Notes: generated from the letters alone by a model not told the origin. Shown: positions 30,553 to 39,967, counted from the stretch's first letter. The stretch is DNA of 43,283 nucleotides from CAXTTV01 sp964247295 (GCA_964247295.1 CAXTTV010000018.1:1-43283), one strand, 5' to 3'. Program-made: numbers and translations.

Positions 30553-31359
30553 ATGGCAACAGGGAATATTGACCAGCAGAATCCTCTGGCTGCTCTAGAT
30601 GAAGAAGAATTTGATGAAGATCTGCTGGAGGATGAGGATGATCCTTCAGCGATGTCCCTGGTGGATCATCTAGAAGAGTTACGCTGGCGTTTTTTGAAAA
30701 CGCTGATCGCGATTGTCGTTGGTGGCATTATCGCTTTTGTCTTCCGCGTTCAGCTTATGCAGTTGTTGCAGGCTCCGCTACCCAAGCACGCGGATGTTCT
30801 GTCTCCGGGTAAGCTGGTCGTCACTGGATTGGCCGAGGGCTTCACGATCTATCTGAAAGTCTCGCTGGCCGCTGGCTTTGTCCTGGCGCTGCCGGTTGTG
30901 CTCTATCAAACATGGGCGTTTATCGCTCCAGGTTTGCTGGAGCGAGAAAAAAAGTACGCTGTTCCTTTTATCTTTATCGGTCTGCTTCTGTTTGCGGCTG
31001 GGGTCAGTCTGGGCTACCTGGTGATTCGCTACCCGGTCGAATGGCTGGTGGACTTCGCCTCTGATAGCTTTAGCGAGCTGGTCACGGCGGATAGCTACTT
31101 TACCTTTGTGGCTTTCTTCCTGCTGGTCTTCGGGCTGGTCTTTGAGATCCCGCTGGTTCTCACGTTCCTGTCGAAGGTTGGCCTGGTGGATGTGGCAACG
31201 CTCCGAGCCAAGCGCGCGCCGATCCATGTCGGTATGTGGATTGCTTCCACCTTCCTGACGCCGGGCGCTGATCTCTATAGCCCGGTAATTATCGGAACTA
31301 CGATGTCGTTTCTGTTTGAATTGACAATCCTGTTCATCAAAATTACGACTCGGGAATGA
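30553..31359 (+). CDS. tatC: Sec-independent protein translocase TatC
   Basis: 268 residues from the ATG at 30553 (GGGAG five bases upstream; an ATG at 30541 has no site). An acidic 35-residue N-terminal extension precedes the conserved start SLVDHLEELRWR (39-44 is HLEELR, the signal-peptide contact site). Six membrane helices follow, with the typical FIAPGLLEREKKY loop, and STFLTPGADLYSP before the last helix. TatC recognises twin-arginine signal peptides. It follows tatA and lies near a small twin-arginine protein. Confidence 0.95.
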   Translation: MATGNIDQQNPLAALDEEEFDEDLLEDEDDPSAMSLVDHLEELRWRFLKTLIAIVVGGIIAFVFRVQLMQLLQAPLPKHADVLSPGKLVVTGLAEGFTIYLKVSLAAGFVLALPVVLYQTWAFIAPGLLEREKKYAVPFIFIGLLLFAAGVSLGYLVIRYPVEWLVDFASDSFSELVTADSYFTFVAFFLLVFGLVFEIPLVLTFLSKVGLVDVATLRAKRAPIHVGMWIASTFLTPGADLYSPVIIGTTMSFLFELTILFIKITTRE

Positions 31360-31367
31360 TTTGTCGA

Positions 31368-31398
31368 CTCACCTCAGAATTTTCTCTTCTGAGGTGAG
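31368..31398. terminator. Terminator between tatC and the convergent MFS gene
   Basis: A perfect 12-bp stem CTCACCTCAGAA / TTCTGAGGTGAG with a 7-nt loop. It overlaps the last codons of the reverse-strand MFS gene. T-runs are weak on both strands. Confidence 0.65.
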
Positions 31399-32748
31399 CT
31401 TCTGACTTTTCTGCCGCTCCCTATAAGGTTTTCCCCCAAATCCAAACCACAGCAGCCCGATGGCAATCAAATACAGCATGGCGGCGCTCACGAAGACCGG
31501 GGTGTACCCCAGATGCGCGATAACCACTCCCCCAATCGGGGTTGCTACTCCATTGGCGATCTGCTCCGCAGCATAGTAGGTGCTGTTGGCGATTCCTCGC
31601 TGTTGCATCGGGACTCGCTCCATTGAAAACACTTGAAACAGGCCGTTCGCCATGTTCATGCCACTGTTCCGGGCGATGTAGAAGACCGAGACCAGGGAGA
31701 TGGCCCAGATAAAGTTAATCCCCAGTAGCAGAGGAAGGCTACAAAGCTGCATCAGGACGATGGTGCGGACCGGTCCCCATCTTCTGGCAAGCAAGGGAGC
31801 AACCAGGGTTAGCAGGGCGGTACAGGTGGTACTGAGGCCGTCGATGAGACCGTAAAGGGCGGGCGAGGCTCCCAGATGCTTTACAAAGTAGAGATTGAAA
31901 TAGGGGAAAAATAGTCCGGCCCCTAACCCTCGCAAGCCCCAGTAGAGACTGAGAAGGACTATTGGCAGGCGAACTACTTTTATCAGGCTTGCGCGCGAGA
32001 TGTTGTGGCGCGCTCGATCTATCCAGTCCTTGATCTGGCGCCACTTCCCCCCTTCTGATCTTTCTTCTGTAGGAACCGGATGACGCTCTGGAATAACGCG
32101 ATCCATTAGCAAAAGTGGGATAAAGCCTGGCGCGGCGATGATTCCCGCGAAGACGAGGGTAAGCTGATAGGCGCGGGCCTCGGCTCCACTGGCGAACAGC
32201 AGATCCAGATGATAGGGCAATGAGCCCAGCAGCCAGGGTACTTTTCGGATCAACACTGGCATGACTCCACCCAGCAGCGAGCCACCTACACCAGAAATTA
32301 GGGAGAGTGAGATGTTCAGGCTAAAAAGATGCGGTCGCTCCTCCTGCGTGCTATTTATCGAGAGAAAGGGTGCGTTGATCACAAGAATAAAGGCGGTGGC
32401 GACCCCGGCGATAAAGGTACTGATCAGCAAGGGAATCGGCCCTCGCAGGAGAATCTGAGCCGCGCCAGCCAGCCCGATCAACGCATTTGACCCGAGTAAT
32501 ACAAACTTCCCGCTCACCCGGTCGATTACCAGGCCAGCGGGAAAAATTGCGAGAGCGCCTCCAAGTGTCCCGATGAAAAGCACGAGACCAATAAAATCTT
32601 CTTTATACCCCAGAGAGTTCAGGTATAGATTATAGAGTAACAGGAGGATGCCAGATGTGACACCCGTTAAAACATTATTAATCAGGTACAGGCGGGCATT
32701 GGGTTGAAACTGCCAGAAGCGACGAAGATACTCAGCGAGTCCGCGCAT
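31369..32748 (-). CDS. MFS transporter
   Basis: 459 residues with about 12 membrane helices in two halves separated by a charged loop (about residues 225-260). Motif A is degenerate (PAGLVIDRVSGK between helices 2 and 3). The pattern NNVLTGVTSGILLLLYNLYL and the late RGIANSTYYAAEQIANGVATP place it with MFS proteins of unknown substrate. It is the last gene of a three-gene reverse operon and its start overlaps the preceding gene by 17 bp, so translation is coupled. No regulator is adjacent. Confidence 0.82.
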   Translation of the reverse strand: MRGLAEYLRRFWQFQPNARLYLINNVLTGVTSGILLLLYNLYLNSLGYKEDFIGLVLFIGTLGGALAIFPAGLVIDRVSGKFVLLGSNALIGLAGAAQILLRGPIPLLISTFIAGVATAFILVINAPFLSINSTQEERPHLFSLNISLSLISGVGGSLLGGVMPVLIRKVPWLLGSLPYHLDLLFASGAEARAYQLTLVFAGIIAAPGFIPLLLMDRVIPERHPVPTEERSEGGKWRQIKDWIDRARHNISRASLIKVVRLPIVLLSLYWGLRGLGAGLFFPYFNLYFVKHLGASPALYGLIDGLSTTCTALLTLVAPLLARRWGPVRTIVLMQLCSLPLLLGINFIWAISLVSVFYIARNSGMNMANGLFQVFSMERVPMQQRGIANSTYYAAEQIANGVATPIGGVVIAHLGYTPVFVSAAMLYLIAIGLLWFGFGGKPYRERQKSQKLTSEEKILR

Positions 32749-33301
32749 CTTTTAGTTCGCTCGCCGCCGCGTCTTTATTATTTCCATTTGTAACAACGTT
32801 AGGAAGTGTGGGATACTCATTCAAGGAATTGGCCTGAACCTGGAAACCAGGACTGGCTGAACCCGGCGCTTTATAAACTTCTACGGTCTCTTTGCGGTAA
32901 AGACCAGGCAGGAACAACTGCTTCACAAAAGTCTTGCCCATCTCAAAACGCGCGTTAAACTCGATGACACCCTTCGCGACTTTGTCGCTGCCTTCATTCA
33001 CCTTCTCATCAAGCCGGGTGACTCGCGAGGGCAATTGAGCGACCGTATGCACAATCTTGTTACTGGGCGCGTTCGCGGGATCTGGTCGGCCCTCCATTGA
33101 GGCAACCGCAGTATTGTTCACGCTATTCACAAATGGGCGTAGCTTTTTCAAGAGCTCCGCTTTATCTCGAACCCAGCCCAGCGCGAACATCAGCACCAAA
33201 GCAAGCACCAGACCAATTACCATCAGGAAAAAAATCTGGAATGTTAGATAGATCGCCGCAGCCTGTCCCCAGGCCGCGATTGGATCGTCAGCAAATACCA
33301 T
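32732..33301 (-). CDS. Single-pass membrane protein of unknown function
   Basis: 189 residues. One membrane helix near the N-terminus (about 15-43, YLTFQIFFLMVIGLVLALVL...), then a mostly cytoplasmic helical region with a possible coiled coil (RVTRLDEKVNEGSDKVAKG), ending in a flexible polar tail. GAGGGAGA precedes the ATG. It starts 4 bp after the previous gene of the operon and overlaps the next (MFS). Its sequence resembles the DUF948-type accessory proteins in layout only. Function unknown. Confidence 0.7.
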   Translation of the reverse strand: MVFADDPIAAWGQAAAIYLTFQIFFLMVIGLVLALVLMFALGWVRDKAELLKKLRPFVNSVNNTAVASMEGRPDPANAPSNKIVHTVAQLPSRVTRLDEKVNEGSDKVAKGVIEFNARFEMGKTFVKQLFLPGLYRKETVEVYKAPGSASPGFQVQANSLNEYPTLPNVVTNGNNKDAAASELKDARTR

Positions 33302-33305
33302 AAGG

Positions 33306-33818
33306 TTAATCTCCCTCTATAGCGACCGGTGTGACGACATCGCTCTGGCTGGTAGAGGTCAGAGCTCTCAGCTCCTCACGATGACGGCGCTCCGCTTTTT
33401 TCGCGACACGGCCCTTTCCGAAGAAGACACGCACCATCTGTTGACCCGCAACCACTGCCGCCGCCGCTCTTACCGTCGGAGCAACTGCCAGATCCGACGT
33501 CATCTGAGCCGTTGTACCGATCGTGGCAGCCGTCTTACCGGCTGAACGTGCGGTATCCTGTAAAACACCCATGGTATTTTGAGCTTCAGAGATCAATGGC
33601 TGCACTTCATTGCGCACCGCCTGAATCGTGCGAACCAGCGTGAAGACTGCATAAATCAGCATCGCCGTTCCAGCCAGACTCACTAAAGCGGTTAAGATCA
33701 GGACAACATATAAGATATCTAACCAGGCATTAAAAATCGCCGCCAGGACAATACCCACTATGAGCAGAATACCGACGATCACACCAACGATGATCGCAGC
33801 CCTTTTTGCCTTTTGCAT
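33306..33818 (-). CDS. Two-helix membrane protein with cytoplasmic helical tail
   Basis: 170 residues, AGGAGG eight bases before the ATG. Two hydrophobic segments (about 8-30 and 34-62), then an amphipathic helical part (about 62-115, VRTIQAVRNEVQPLISEAQN) of the kind seen in DUF948/YtxH-like envelope proteins, and a basic region RVAKKAERRHREEL. It leads the three-gene reverse operon. No catalytic residues are seen. Function unknown. Confidence 0.7.
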   Translation of the reverse strand: MQKAKRAAIIVGVIVGILLIVGIVLAAIFNAWLDILYVVLILTALVSLAGTAMLIYAVFTLVRTIQAVRNEVQPLISEAQNTMGVLQDTARSAGKTAATIGTTAQMTSDLAVAPTVRAAAAVVAGQQMVRVFFGKGRVAKKAERRHREELRALTSTSQSDVVTPVAIEGD

Positions 33819-34165
33819 AAAAACGCCTCCTATAAAAATTTGTATTGAATTATAAACAGGATACCTTGATTATAACTTACTCTCTACACGCATAGCGCGC
33901 TTTAATAGCTCCATATTCAGCCTTTTTCCAGGCATATTTATAGNNNNNNNNNNTCACTATATTGGACAATGTAGCCCAAACCTTTTTACCAGCTTCTTCG
34001 TAGAAATACCAGTAGAATACTGAGAAACCTGAAGGTACACTGAAAGAATGCTGAGAGTCTTTATTGTTGACTTGCTGCTCTGAGCCGATGCGGTTATTTT
34101 GGGGTTAAGGAATTATCCTTCAGATTTAAGTATCATTATACACCTATGCAGGGGAGTCTGGACAT
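33819..34165. other. Intergenic region with an assembly gap of 10 N at 33944-33953
   Basis: The Ns mark a scaffold join, so distances and gene adjacency across this point are not proven. No gene is visible on either side. The promoter of the reverse operon should lie between 33819 and the gap. Confidence 0.9.
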
Positions 34166-34531
34166 ATGGTACACACGATGCTTATGGACACGGCAGTCTT
34201 AAATGTCCATATAGGAGATTTTAGCTGGACGCTTACGCAGAGCGGCCTCATCTATCTTATTATCGCTGCGGTTGTAGGTTTTATCGCGGAATTTATTGTG
34301 GGCTGGCGTCTACCACTGGGGTTCGTCGGCGCGATCCTCGCCGCCCTGGCTGGAATGTGGCTGATGGATCATGTCTTGATCTTGAACATTCCCGGTGATA
34401 TCAATATCTACGGGGTTCGGATAATTCGGGCCTTGATCGGCGGCATTATTCTGGTCGCGCTCTGGCATCTGTTCACCTATCGCGGCTGGAGTGGGCGCGG
34501 ACGGTACTATCGTCGCCGATCATACGAATAG
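34166..34531 (+). CDS. GlsB/YeaQ/YmgE-like small membrane protein
   Basis: 121 residues with three membrane helices. The middle carries the family pattern AAVVGFIAEFIVGWRLPLGF, then GAILAALAGMWLMD and IRALIGGIILVALWHL, followed by a basic tail RGRYYRRR. GGGGAG lies before the ATG. This 'transglycosylase-associated' family is a stress-linked inner-membrane protein group without established enzyme activity. The N-terminus is about 25 residues longer than usual, so a later start is possible. Confidence 0.75.
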   Translation: MVHTMLMDTAVLNVHIGDFSWTLTQSGLIYLIIAAVVGFIAEFIVGWRLPLGFVGAILAALAGMWLMDHVLILNIPGDINIYGVRIIRALIGGIILVALWHLFTYRGWSGRGRYYRRRSYE

Positions 34532-34626
34532 ACAAAATCTAAACTAGGGATTTCTCGATTTTTAGAGTATGCGGACGCTCCTCAATTAATGATATACTGA
34601 AAAATATCATTTGAGGAGTATCTTTT

Positions 34627-35087
34627 GTGTTGTTCACAATCCAGGCTTTTGTTACCTTCTTTACAATTATCGATCCCGTGAGCCTCGCTCCTGTCGTCAT
34701 AGGCTTAACCGCGCATCTGAGCGAGACTCTGGGACACGAGAGACCAGGGCTGAAGAGGAGGAAGCGCTGACCCGTGAGGATATCAGCGTGTTTCCACTGG
34801 CGATCCCTATGATTGCTAGTCCTGGTACCATCGCGACAACAATCCTCTATGTAGATCAAGCCTCGAAACGCTTTCTTGATATGCTCTCGGTCACGGCGGC
34901 AATCCTCAGCACGCTAATTGCTGCCTGGTTGATTATGCGCAGCAGCATGTGGCTGGTGAACCGCTTTGGTCGCACAGGAATCCTGGTTATCTCGCGTATT
35001 CTAGGGATTCTACTGGCGGCTCTGGCGATCCAGACTGTGCTGAGCGGCTTTACTACATTTGCCCATCTGCAAGGTTTTTTGAAATAG
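34627..35087 (+). pseudogene. marC-like gene with internal deletion and frameshift
   Basis: From the GTG at 34627 (GAGGAG upstream) the frame gives LFTIQAFVTFFTIIDPVSLA, then PVVIGLTAHLSE, the first MarC helix, and stops at 34768. The +1 frame then continues with EEEEALTREDISVFPLAIPM, then IASPGTIATTILYVDQASKR and two more helices to 35087, which is the second half of MarC. About 55-60 residues expected between the halves (helices 2-3) are absent, so this is a deletion plus frame change, not just a one-base error. MarC-family proteins are six-helix membrane proteins of unknown transport role. Confidence 0.75.
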
Positions 35088-35128
35088 GCCAGAATTGCTC
35101 TTCTAATGATACAATACAGGGAGAAAAG

Positions 35129-36058
35129 TTGATTGTCCCTATCTATCGAAGAGGTCTGTCTTTGGATAATCCTGTTGCCAGTACCCTATCCACTCCACTT
35201 ACCGCTACACAGCGTGCCCGGATCAGCTATCGGGCTGCATTCACTTGGAATAGACAGCGAAGAGTTCTAGGGAGGATCTGCTGGGTTACCTGGATAGTGA
35301 CGCTGGTGACAATAGCGCTCTGGTCTCTGACGGCCTATCAGGTCGCGCTGGCAAGTGGCGCGCACCAGTGGCGAGAGATTTTCCATTCAATGCTCGGAAA
35401 TGCCGAAAACTCTGATGTGCTGATCCGCTACGGGGCAAAAGAGAACGCCGCGATCCAGGCAGGGCAATACTGGCGCTTCCTGACGCCGATCTTTCTCCAT
35501 GCCAATCTGCTGCACGTCGGGCTAAATATGCTCAATTTTCTTTTTATTGGCGTCTTTCTAGAGCGTCTAGTTGGGCATCTCCGCTTTCTACTCCTGTATC
35601 TTGTAACAGGAACAATCAGTACAATTGCCAGTTATACCTTCCTACCGGAGGCGATCAGCGTTGGAGCGTCAGGGGCGATCTTTGGATTAGTTGGAGCGTA
35701 CAGCGTGTTTGTACTTCAGCATCGCCGGGCCTTTCGCTCAGGCGGTCTATTCGAGTTAAGCTGGTTGCTTATTGTGATTAGTGTGAATCTCTGTCTGGGT
35801 CTTTTTATCGCCGGTGTAGATAATTACGCTCATCTTGGCGGGTTTCTCAGCGGTTGTGTGCTGGGCTGGATATTTATGCCGTATTACCGAAGCAGGAAAC
35901 AACCGGACAGAGGACCAAACGTACATATAGTAATGGGAGACATCTCGGCGAACGTGGTCGATGGGCATGATCTAGAGCATCGCTGGCCTCTGGCCCTGCT
36001 GGCGATCGGCGTGACGCTGTTAGTAGCATTTATTGTTATCCATGTTGTTGGAGGCTAA
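35129..36058 (+). CDS. Rhomboid family intramembrane serine protease
   Basis: 309 residues from the TTG at 35129 (AGGGAG five bases upstream; the frame is open further but runs through the marC remnant). Helix 1 near 50-75, then the rhomboid core: HANLLHVGLNMLNF (with the conserved Asn), the catalytic Ser in VGASGAIFGLVGA (S181) and the catalytic His in NYAHLGGFLSG (H235). A further C-terminal helix after a polar loop (about 250-285) makes a 6+1 arrangement. It cleaves membrane proteins within the bilayer. The stop codon is 5 bp before a second rhomboid gene. Confidence 0.9.
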   Translation: MIVPIYRRGLSLDNPVASTLSTPLTATQRARISYRAAFTWNRQRRVLGRICWVTWIVTLVTIALWSLTAYQVALASGAHQWREIFHSMLGNAENSDVLIRYGAKENAAIQAGQYWRFLTPIFLHANLLHVGLNMLNFLFIGVFLERLVGHLRFLLLYLVTGTISTIASYTFLPEAISVGASGAIFGLVGAYSVFVLQHRRAFRSGGLFELSWLLIVISVNLCLGLFIAGVDNYAHLGGFLSGCVLGWIFMPYYRSRKQPDRGPNVHIVMGDISANVVDGHDLEHRWPLALLAIGVTLLVAFIVIHVVGG

Positions 36059-36063
36059 ATTCT

Positions 36064-37281
36064 TTGGAAGCTCAGACTGATATTCAGACCTATATGGAGC
36101 AGGGTCGCCAGGGTCTGGCCCAGGGTCAGGGTCGGGACGCCGCGATCGCTTTCGCGCACGCCGCTCAGATCGCCCCAAATAATCCTGCGGTTCACCTGGG
36201 GTTGGCTGAAGCCAACCTTGCGTTAAATGCCTATCATATTGTAAAAATGGCCTGTGACCGGGTATTAGAGCTAGAGCCACAGGGCGGTACCGAAGCTGAG
36301 ATGGCGCGGGCACTTGAAGATCTTCTGGAGAAGCGCTACGAGTCCGCGATGCAACATCTTGACGTCGTGATCGAGCAAGATCCAGCGAACGCCTACGCGC
36401 ATGCGTTCCGCTCCTATCTTTTCCGTCTGATGGGTCAGACGTACGACTCCGGGCTGGCACGTGCCCGAGCGGCGCGGATCTCGTACGGCGGACGGTTCGA
36501 TGGTGCTTTCCCTCCAGTTGAAGAGCCTGGCCGGACAGATCCAGTGTCCCAAACAGCTAACGACGCGACGAAAGCTCAGGCGGAAATCGCATCGCCGGGT
36601 TTACAAGCCCAAACCACAGATGATGCCCGCTGGTCGCGGCCAGATAATCAGATGCAGAGACGTGTGGTACGCACCCGCTTCGCCCTCAGTCGCTACCCTA
36701 ATCTGGTTACGAACGTCCTGATAGGGCTCAATGTTCTGATCTACCTGCTTGTTGGTCTGGCTGGAGGAGATCTGCTTGATCCTACGCACTCTCCACTTTT
36801 CGCGGCAGGTGTTCAATATGGTCCACTGGTCGCGCAAGGAGAGGTCTGGCGCATCTTCACAGCGATGTTCCTCCATCTGAACCTTCTACATCTAGGTGTC
36901 AATATGCTCTCGCTCTACTTTATTGGCGTAGGCGTCGAGCTCATCTATGGAAAGTGGCGCTATCTGGCGATCTACCTGGGATCGGGGATCATTGGAGGAG
37001 TCATTACCAATTTTCTTGAACCGGGCATTGCCGCTGCTGGCGCTTCGGGCGCGATCTTCGGAGTCTTTGGAGCTATCGGCGTCTTCTATATTGTGAACCG
37101 CAACTCTTTGGGAACAATGGGACGGAGCGCGATCACTAACTGGCTGTTCTGGTTAGGACTCAACCTGTTCATTGGCTTTAGCAGTCCTGGCATTGGAATT
37201 GTAGATCATATCGCGGGTCTGGCCTCGGGTATGCTTTTGTCATTACTGCTGCTGCCACGCGGTCGCCGCATTATGTTCTAA
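36064..37281 (+). CDS. Rhomboid protease with N-terminal TPR-like domain
   Basis: 405 residues, TTG start at 36064 (GGAGG in the end of the previous gene; ATG 36094 is an alternative). Residues 1-130 are TPR-like helices (GLAQGQGRDAAIAFAHAAQI, AVHLGLAEANLALNAY, NAYAHAFRSYLFRLMGQTYD), 130-205 a disordered linker, and 205-405 a rhomboid domain. The domain has FLHLNLLHLGVNMLSLYFIG, the catalytic AAGASGAIFGVFGA serine and VDHIAGLASGML histidine. The cytoplasmic repeat domain may recruit substrates or partners. Tandem with a simpler rhomboid, so the pair is probably co-transcribed. Confidence 0.9.
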   Translation: MEAQTDIQTYMEQGRQGLAQGQGRDAAIAFAHAAQIAPNNPAVHLGLAEANLALNAYHIVKMACDRVLELEPQGGTEAEMARALEDLLEKRYESAMQHLDVVIEQDPANAYAHAFRSYLFRLMGQTYDSGLARARAARISYGGRFDGAFPPVEEPGRTDPVSQTANDATKAQAEIASPGLQAQTTDDARWSRPDNQMQRRVVRTRFALSRYPNLVTNVLIGLNVLIYLLVGLAGGDLLDPTHSPLFAAGVQYGPLVAQGEVWRIFTAMFLHLNLLHLGVNMLSLYFIGVGVELIYGKWRYLAIYLGSGIIGGVITNFLEPGIAAAGASGAIFGVFGAIGVFYIVNRNSLGTMGRSAITNWLFWLGLNLFIGFSSPGIGIVDHIAGLASGMLLSLLLLPRGRRIMF

Positions 37282-37290
37282 CAGTCTCTC

Positions 37291-37329
37291 AAAAAAAGAC
37301 ACCTCCTGTCTGTGGAGGTGTCTTTTTTT
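37291..37329. terminator. Bidirectional terminator between rhomboid and glycosyltransferase genes
   Basis: Sixteen-base perfect arms (A7-GACACCTCC and its complement with T7), 7-nt loop. Works for both convergent genes. Confidence 0.95.
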
Positions 37330-37344
37330 CGCCAGGACTATAGA

Positions 37345-39468
37345 TTAAGCGTGGGTGGTAGCACAATTGTAAAGCATGCTCCCAGCTCGACTGGTTTGCC
37401 CATTAGTCTGCCACGAGCTTGCAGGCACCATTTGACAATGCTGAGTAACCCAGTTTGTCAAAGCGCTCTGACGCTCACCACCCCGGCCAGCAAACGCCTG
37501 ACGGTTCTGGTTTGACGGTTGATCTTGATTAGATCCCGGCTGTGTTTGATTCACCAGGAAGAAGCGTACCGTCCCATTCCCAATCAGCTTCTGAAGATCG
37601 CTTAGCGTAAGAATTGGATCACTTCCGCTAAAACCACCCATTGCCATCACAGGCTTGTTTGTCGCAAGCACTATAGGAGCGGCCTCGTTGGCACTGGCGG
37701 CTGCGACCAGATATGTCGCATTCCCCTGGTTAGCCTCAAGATAGTTAGTTAAGGCAGAGCTGACTTGCGCAGATCCACCGTTAAAACCAAATTGACGCCC
37801 GATAGCAGCATTGCCTGCCCCTTGGCGATCTCCAGTTCGCTCTAACTGGCCGGGGACATCAGTTCGGACTGAGGGTCCAGCAGTCGGGGCAGAAGACTCG
37901 GTATTTGTGAAAACAGAATACCCCGACCAGACTGTGGGAGCAATCAGCAGGGCCAGCATTCCCAGACTGATGCCGGTCGCGGCGATTCTTGTCCACGAGG
38001 GACTCCAGTTGCTCCGAAGCCGGAAGACGATCAACCCGATCACAGCAACGACTGTCAGAATACCAATCAAAGGACTCATCCAAAACGCCCACTGAGGATA
38101 ACTGGCAAGCATATAAATCTGTGTGCCGGCTGTAATCAGAAAAGCAAGAGGAAGCAACCAACCCTTCCAGTCGGCAGCACGATAGTCCTGCCACATCGTA
38201 ACCAATCCAATTCCAACCATCGCGCTGAGACCCGGAGAAAGCTCAGTCATATAATACTCATGGAAAGAACCGTCCAGTGAAAAGAAGGTCGCCATTGTCA
38301 GTAGCCAGATCCCCCACAGGATCAGTCCAAGCCACTGATGATCCCCTTGAGAACGCCAGCGCCGTTGCCACGCCAGAGCCAGAATGCCGAGGAGCGCGAA
38401 AGGCAGCAACCAGCCGATCTGCCCACCCAGCGACTGGCCGAATAACCTGAAGGGACTCGGGGAACCAGATGCGAAACCGCCACCACCCTGGAAGGCCTGG
38501 GTCGGCTGACGATCGGCATTGGGTAAAGCACCATTATTCTGACCTGAGCCCGTTCGGTTAGTACGTCCAGTGGAACTCGCACCTTGACCAAAGCCGCGAT
38601 TACCAGGACCACCAGTATTTGCTCCACCAATTTTCAACCGATTAAGGCCATTATAGCCAAAGGCCAGATTCAGCTCAGAGTTATTCTGCGTCGATCCCAC
38701 ATAAGGACGTTGTGAGGCCGGCGTAAGATCGACTGCCAGTAGCCAGGGGATTGAGACTACGAACAGCACGACTATAAACAGGGCCAGATGCCAGACGCGG
38801 GTCCAGAGCTTGCGAGGCGCGCAGAGAAGATAGGTCATCAACAGAGCGGGCAAGACCAGATACGCCTCAGCCATTTTAATAGTAAAGCCTAAACCAACAA
38901 AAACTCCACTCAGGAGCAGCCAGCGAAGCTTACCAGACTCAGCCGCGTGGATCACTGCCCAGGCCGCCAGCAGAAGCGCCAGCGCCAGCGTACTATCAAT
39001 TGTATTATTGCGGTTCGTCACTACACTGATTGGCGTCACCGCCAGCGCCAGCCCCGCGACCAGACCCGCGATCACTCCAAAGTGGCGGCGCACCAGAAAG
39101 CAGAGCAGTAACACCGCCAGCACACCGCAGAGAGCCTGAGGCAAGAAGATACTAAAGGCCGTAAATCCGAAGATCTTCGCACTGATCGCCTGGAGCCAGA
39201 AGCCGAGGGGTGGCTTATCTATCGTCACAAAACCACCGGGATCAAAGGACACAAAAAAGAAATTATGGAGGCTATCCGTCATACTTCTCACGCCTGAAGC
39301 GTAGTAAAGATTTCCGAAGCTCCCCTGCCCCAACTGAAAAAAATTCATAAAAACCGAGAGTAGCAGCACTCCTCCCAGCGCCAGATGCTGCCACCGACCT
39401 GATGGCCGTGATAGCGTATCGGGTATAAAGGATGTGGACTGTGGAGGTGCCTCAACCATACGTTCCAT
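37345..39468 (-). CDS. PMT/ArnT-family membrane glycosyltransferase
   Basis: 707 residues, AGGAGAG before the ATG. A GT-C fold with about 11-12 membrane helices. The first extracytoplasmic loop carries FDPGGFVTIDKPPLGFW, in which the Asp before KPP is the catalytic/metal residue typical of PMT_2 enzymes. A Gly/Asn/Gln-rich low-complexity stretch (about 285-345) and a C-terminal soluble beta domain (about 540-707, SALTNYLEANQGNATYLVAA on) complete it. It transfers sugars from polyprenyl phosphate to lipids or proteins outside the membrane; acceptor unknown. The layout matches the YkcB/YycA-like branch. Confidence 0.88.
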   Translation of the reverse strand: MERMVEAPPQSTSFIPDTLSRPSGRWQHLALGGVLLLSVFMNFFQLGQGSFGNLYYASGVRSMTDSLHNFFFVSFDPGGFVTIDKPPLGFWLQAISAKIFGFTAFSIFLPQALCGVLAVLLLCFLVRRHFGVIAGLVAGLALAVTPISVVTNRNNTIDSTLALALLLAAWAVIHAAESGKLRWLLLSGVFVGLGFTIKMAEAYLVLPALLMTYLLCAPRKLWTRVWHLALFIVVLFVVSIPWLLAVDLTPASQRPYVGSTQNNSELNLAFGYNGLNRLKIGGANTGGPGNRGFGQGASSTGRTNRTGSGQNNGALPNADRQPTQAFQGGGGFASGSPSPFRLFGQSLGGQIGWLLPFALLGILALAWQRRWRSQGDHQWLGLILWGIWLLTMATFFSLDGSFHEYYMTELSPGLSAMVGIGLVTMWQDYRAADWKGWLLPLAFLITAGTQIYMLASYPQWAFWMSPLIGILTVVAVIGLIVFRLRSNWSPSWTRIAATGISLGMLALLIAPTVWSGYSVFTNTESSAPTAGPSVRTDVPGQLERTGDRQGAGNAAIGRQFGFNGGSAQVSSALTNYLEANQGNATYLVAAASANEAAPIVLATNKPVMAMGGFSGSDPILTLSDLQKLIGNGTVRFFLVNQTQPGSNQDQPSNQNRQAFAGRGGERQSALTNWVTQHCQMVPASSWQTNGQTSRAGSMLYNCATTHA

Positions 39469-39967
39469 AGAGAGTCTCTCCTAAAAGCATGTATCACCTG
39501 ATCGGGACCGGGAAGCCCAGCAATCAGGCAGAAAAAGATGTTATCACAAAGATTTTACTGCTGCCACTATACAGGGGTAGCCTCTAGAAAATGTGAAGAG
39601 CTACTAAAAAGAATGTAAAATCTTCCTCAATAAGCGGAGAATGGGAATACGAACTACTGATCCTTTATCGGGATATGCATTTTCTTCTGTTGAACAAGAG
39701 AGTACACTAGAGATAGGAAGCCGGGCTTGTACATCTCGCAGTGACAGCAGGTTGAGTCACGATGACAGCCATCTGAGGCCACTATTACGGATCTTGGTAC
39801 TCAGGTGGTCGACTCCTAATCCATGCCCTTTACCCCCCTGCCCGGCTCCCCTTCCCTGAATAAAAGAGCCATTCACATTATTGCACGCTCAAAGAGGCAA
39901 GATTTCACCCCGAAGCCGAAACGCTTGGATACTACAAGGGAACAGCTCGCGACCTCTATTGGGAAAC
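39469..39967. other. Intergenic region, no gene supported
   Basis: About 500 bp between the glycosyltransferase start and the repeat/pseudogene zone. A 72-codon frame at 39641 has no ribosome site or recognisable motif. The composition changes to GC/C-rich after 39820, suggesting decayed mobile DNA. Confidence 0.4.

Noticed and set aside
34949..35128. Upstream extension of the first rhomboid
   Set aside because: It lies over the marC remnant in another frame; TTG 35129 has a good AGGGAG site.
39641..39859. 72-codon frame in the gap after the glycosyltransferase
   Set aside because: No ribosome site, no domain, proline-rich end caused by a C-rich stretch.
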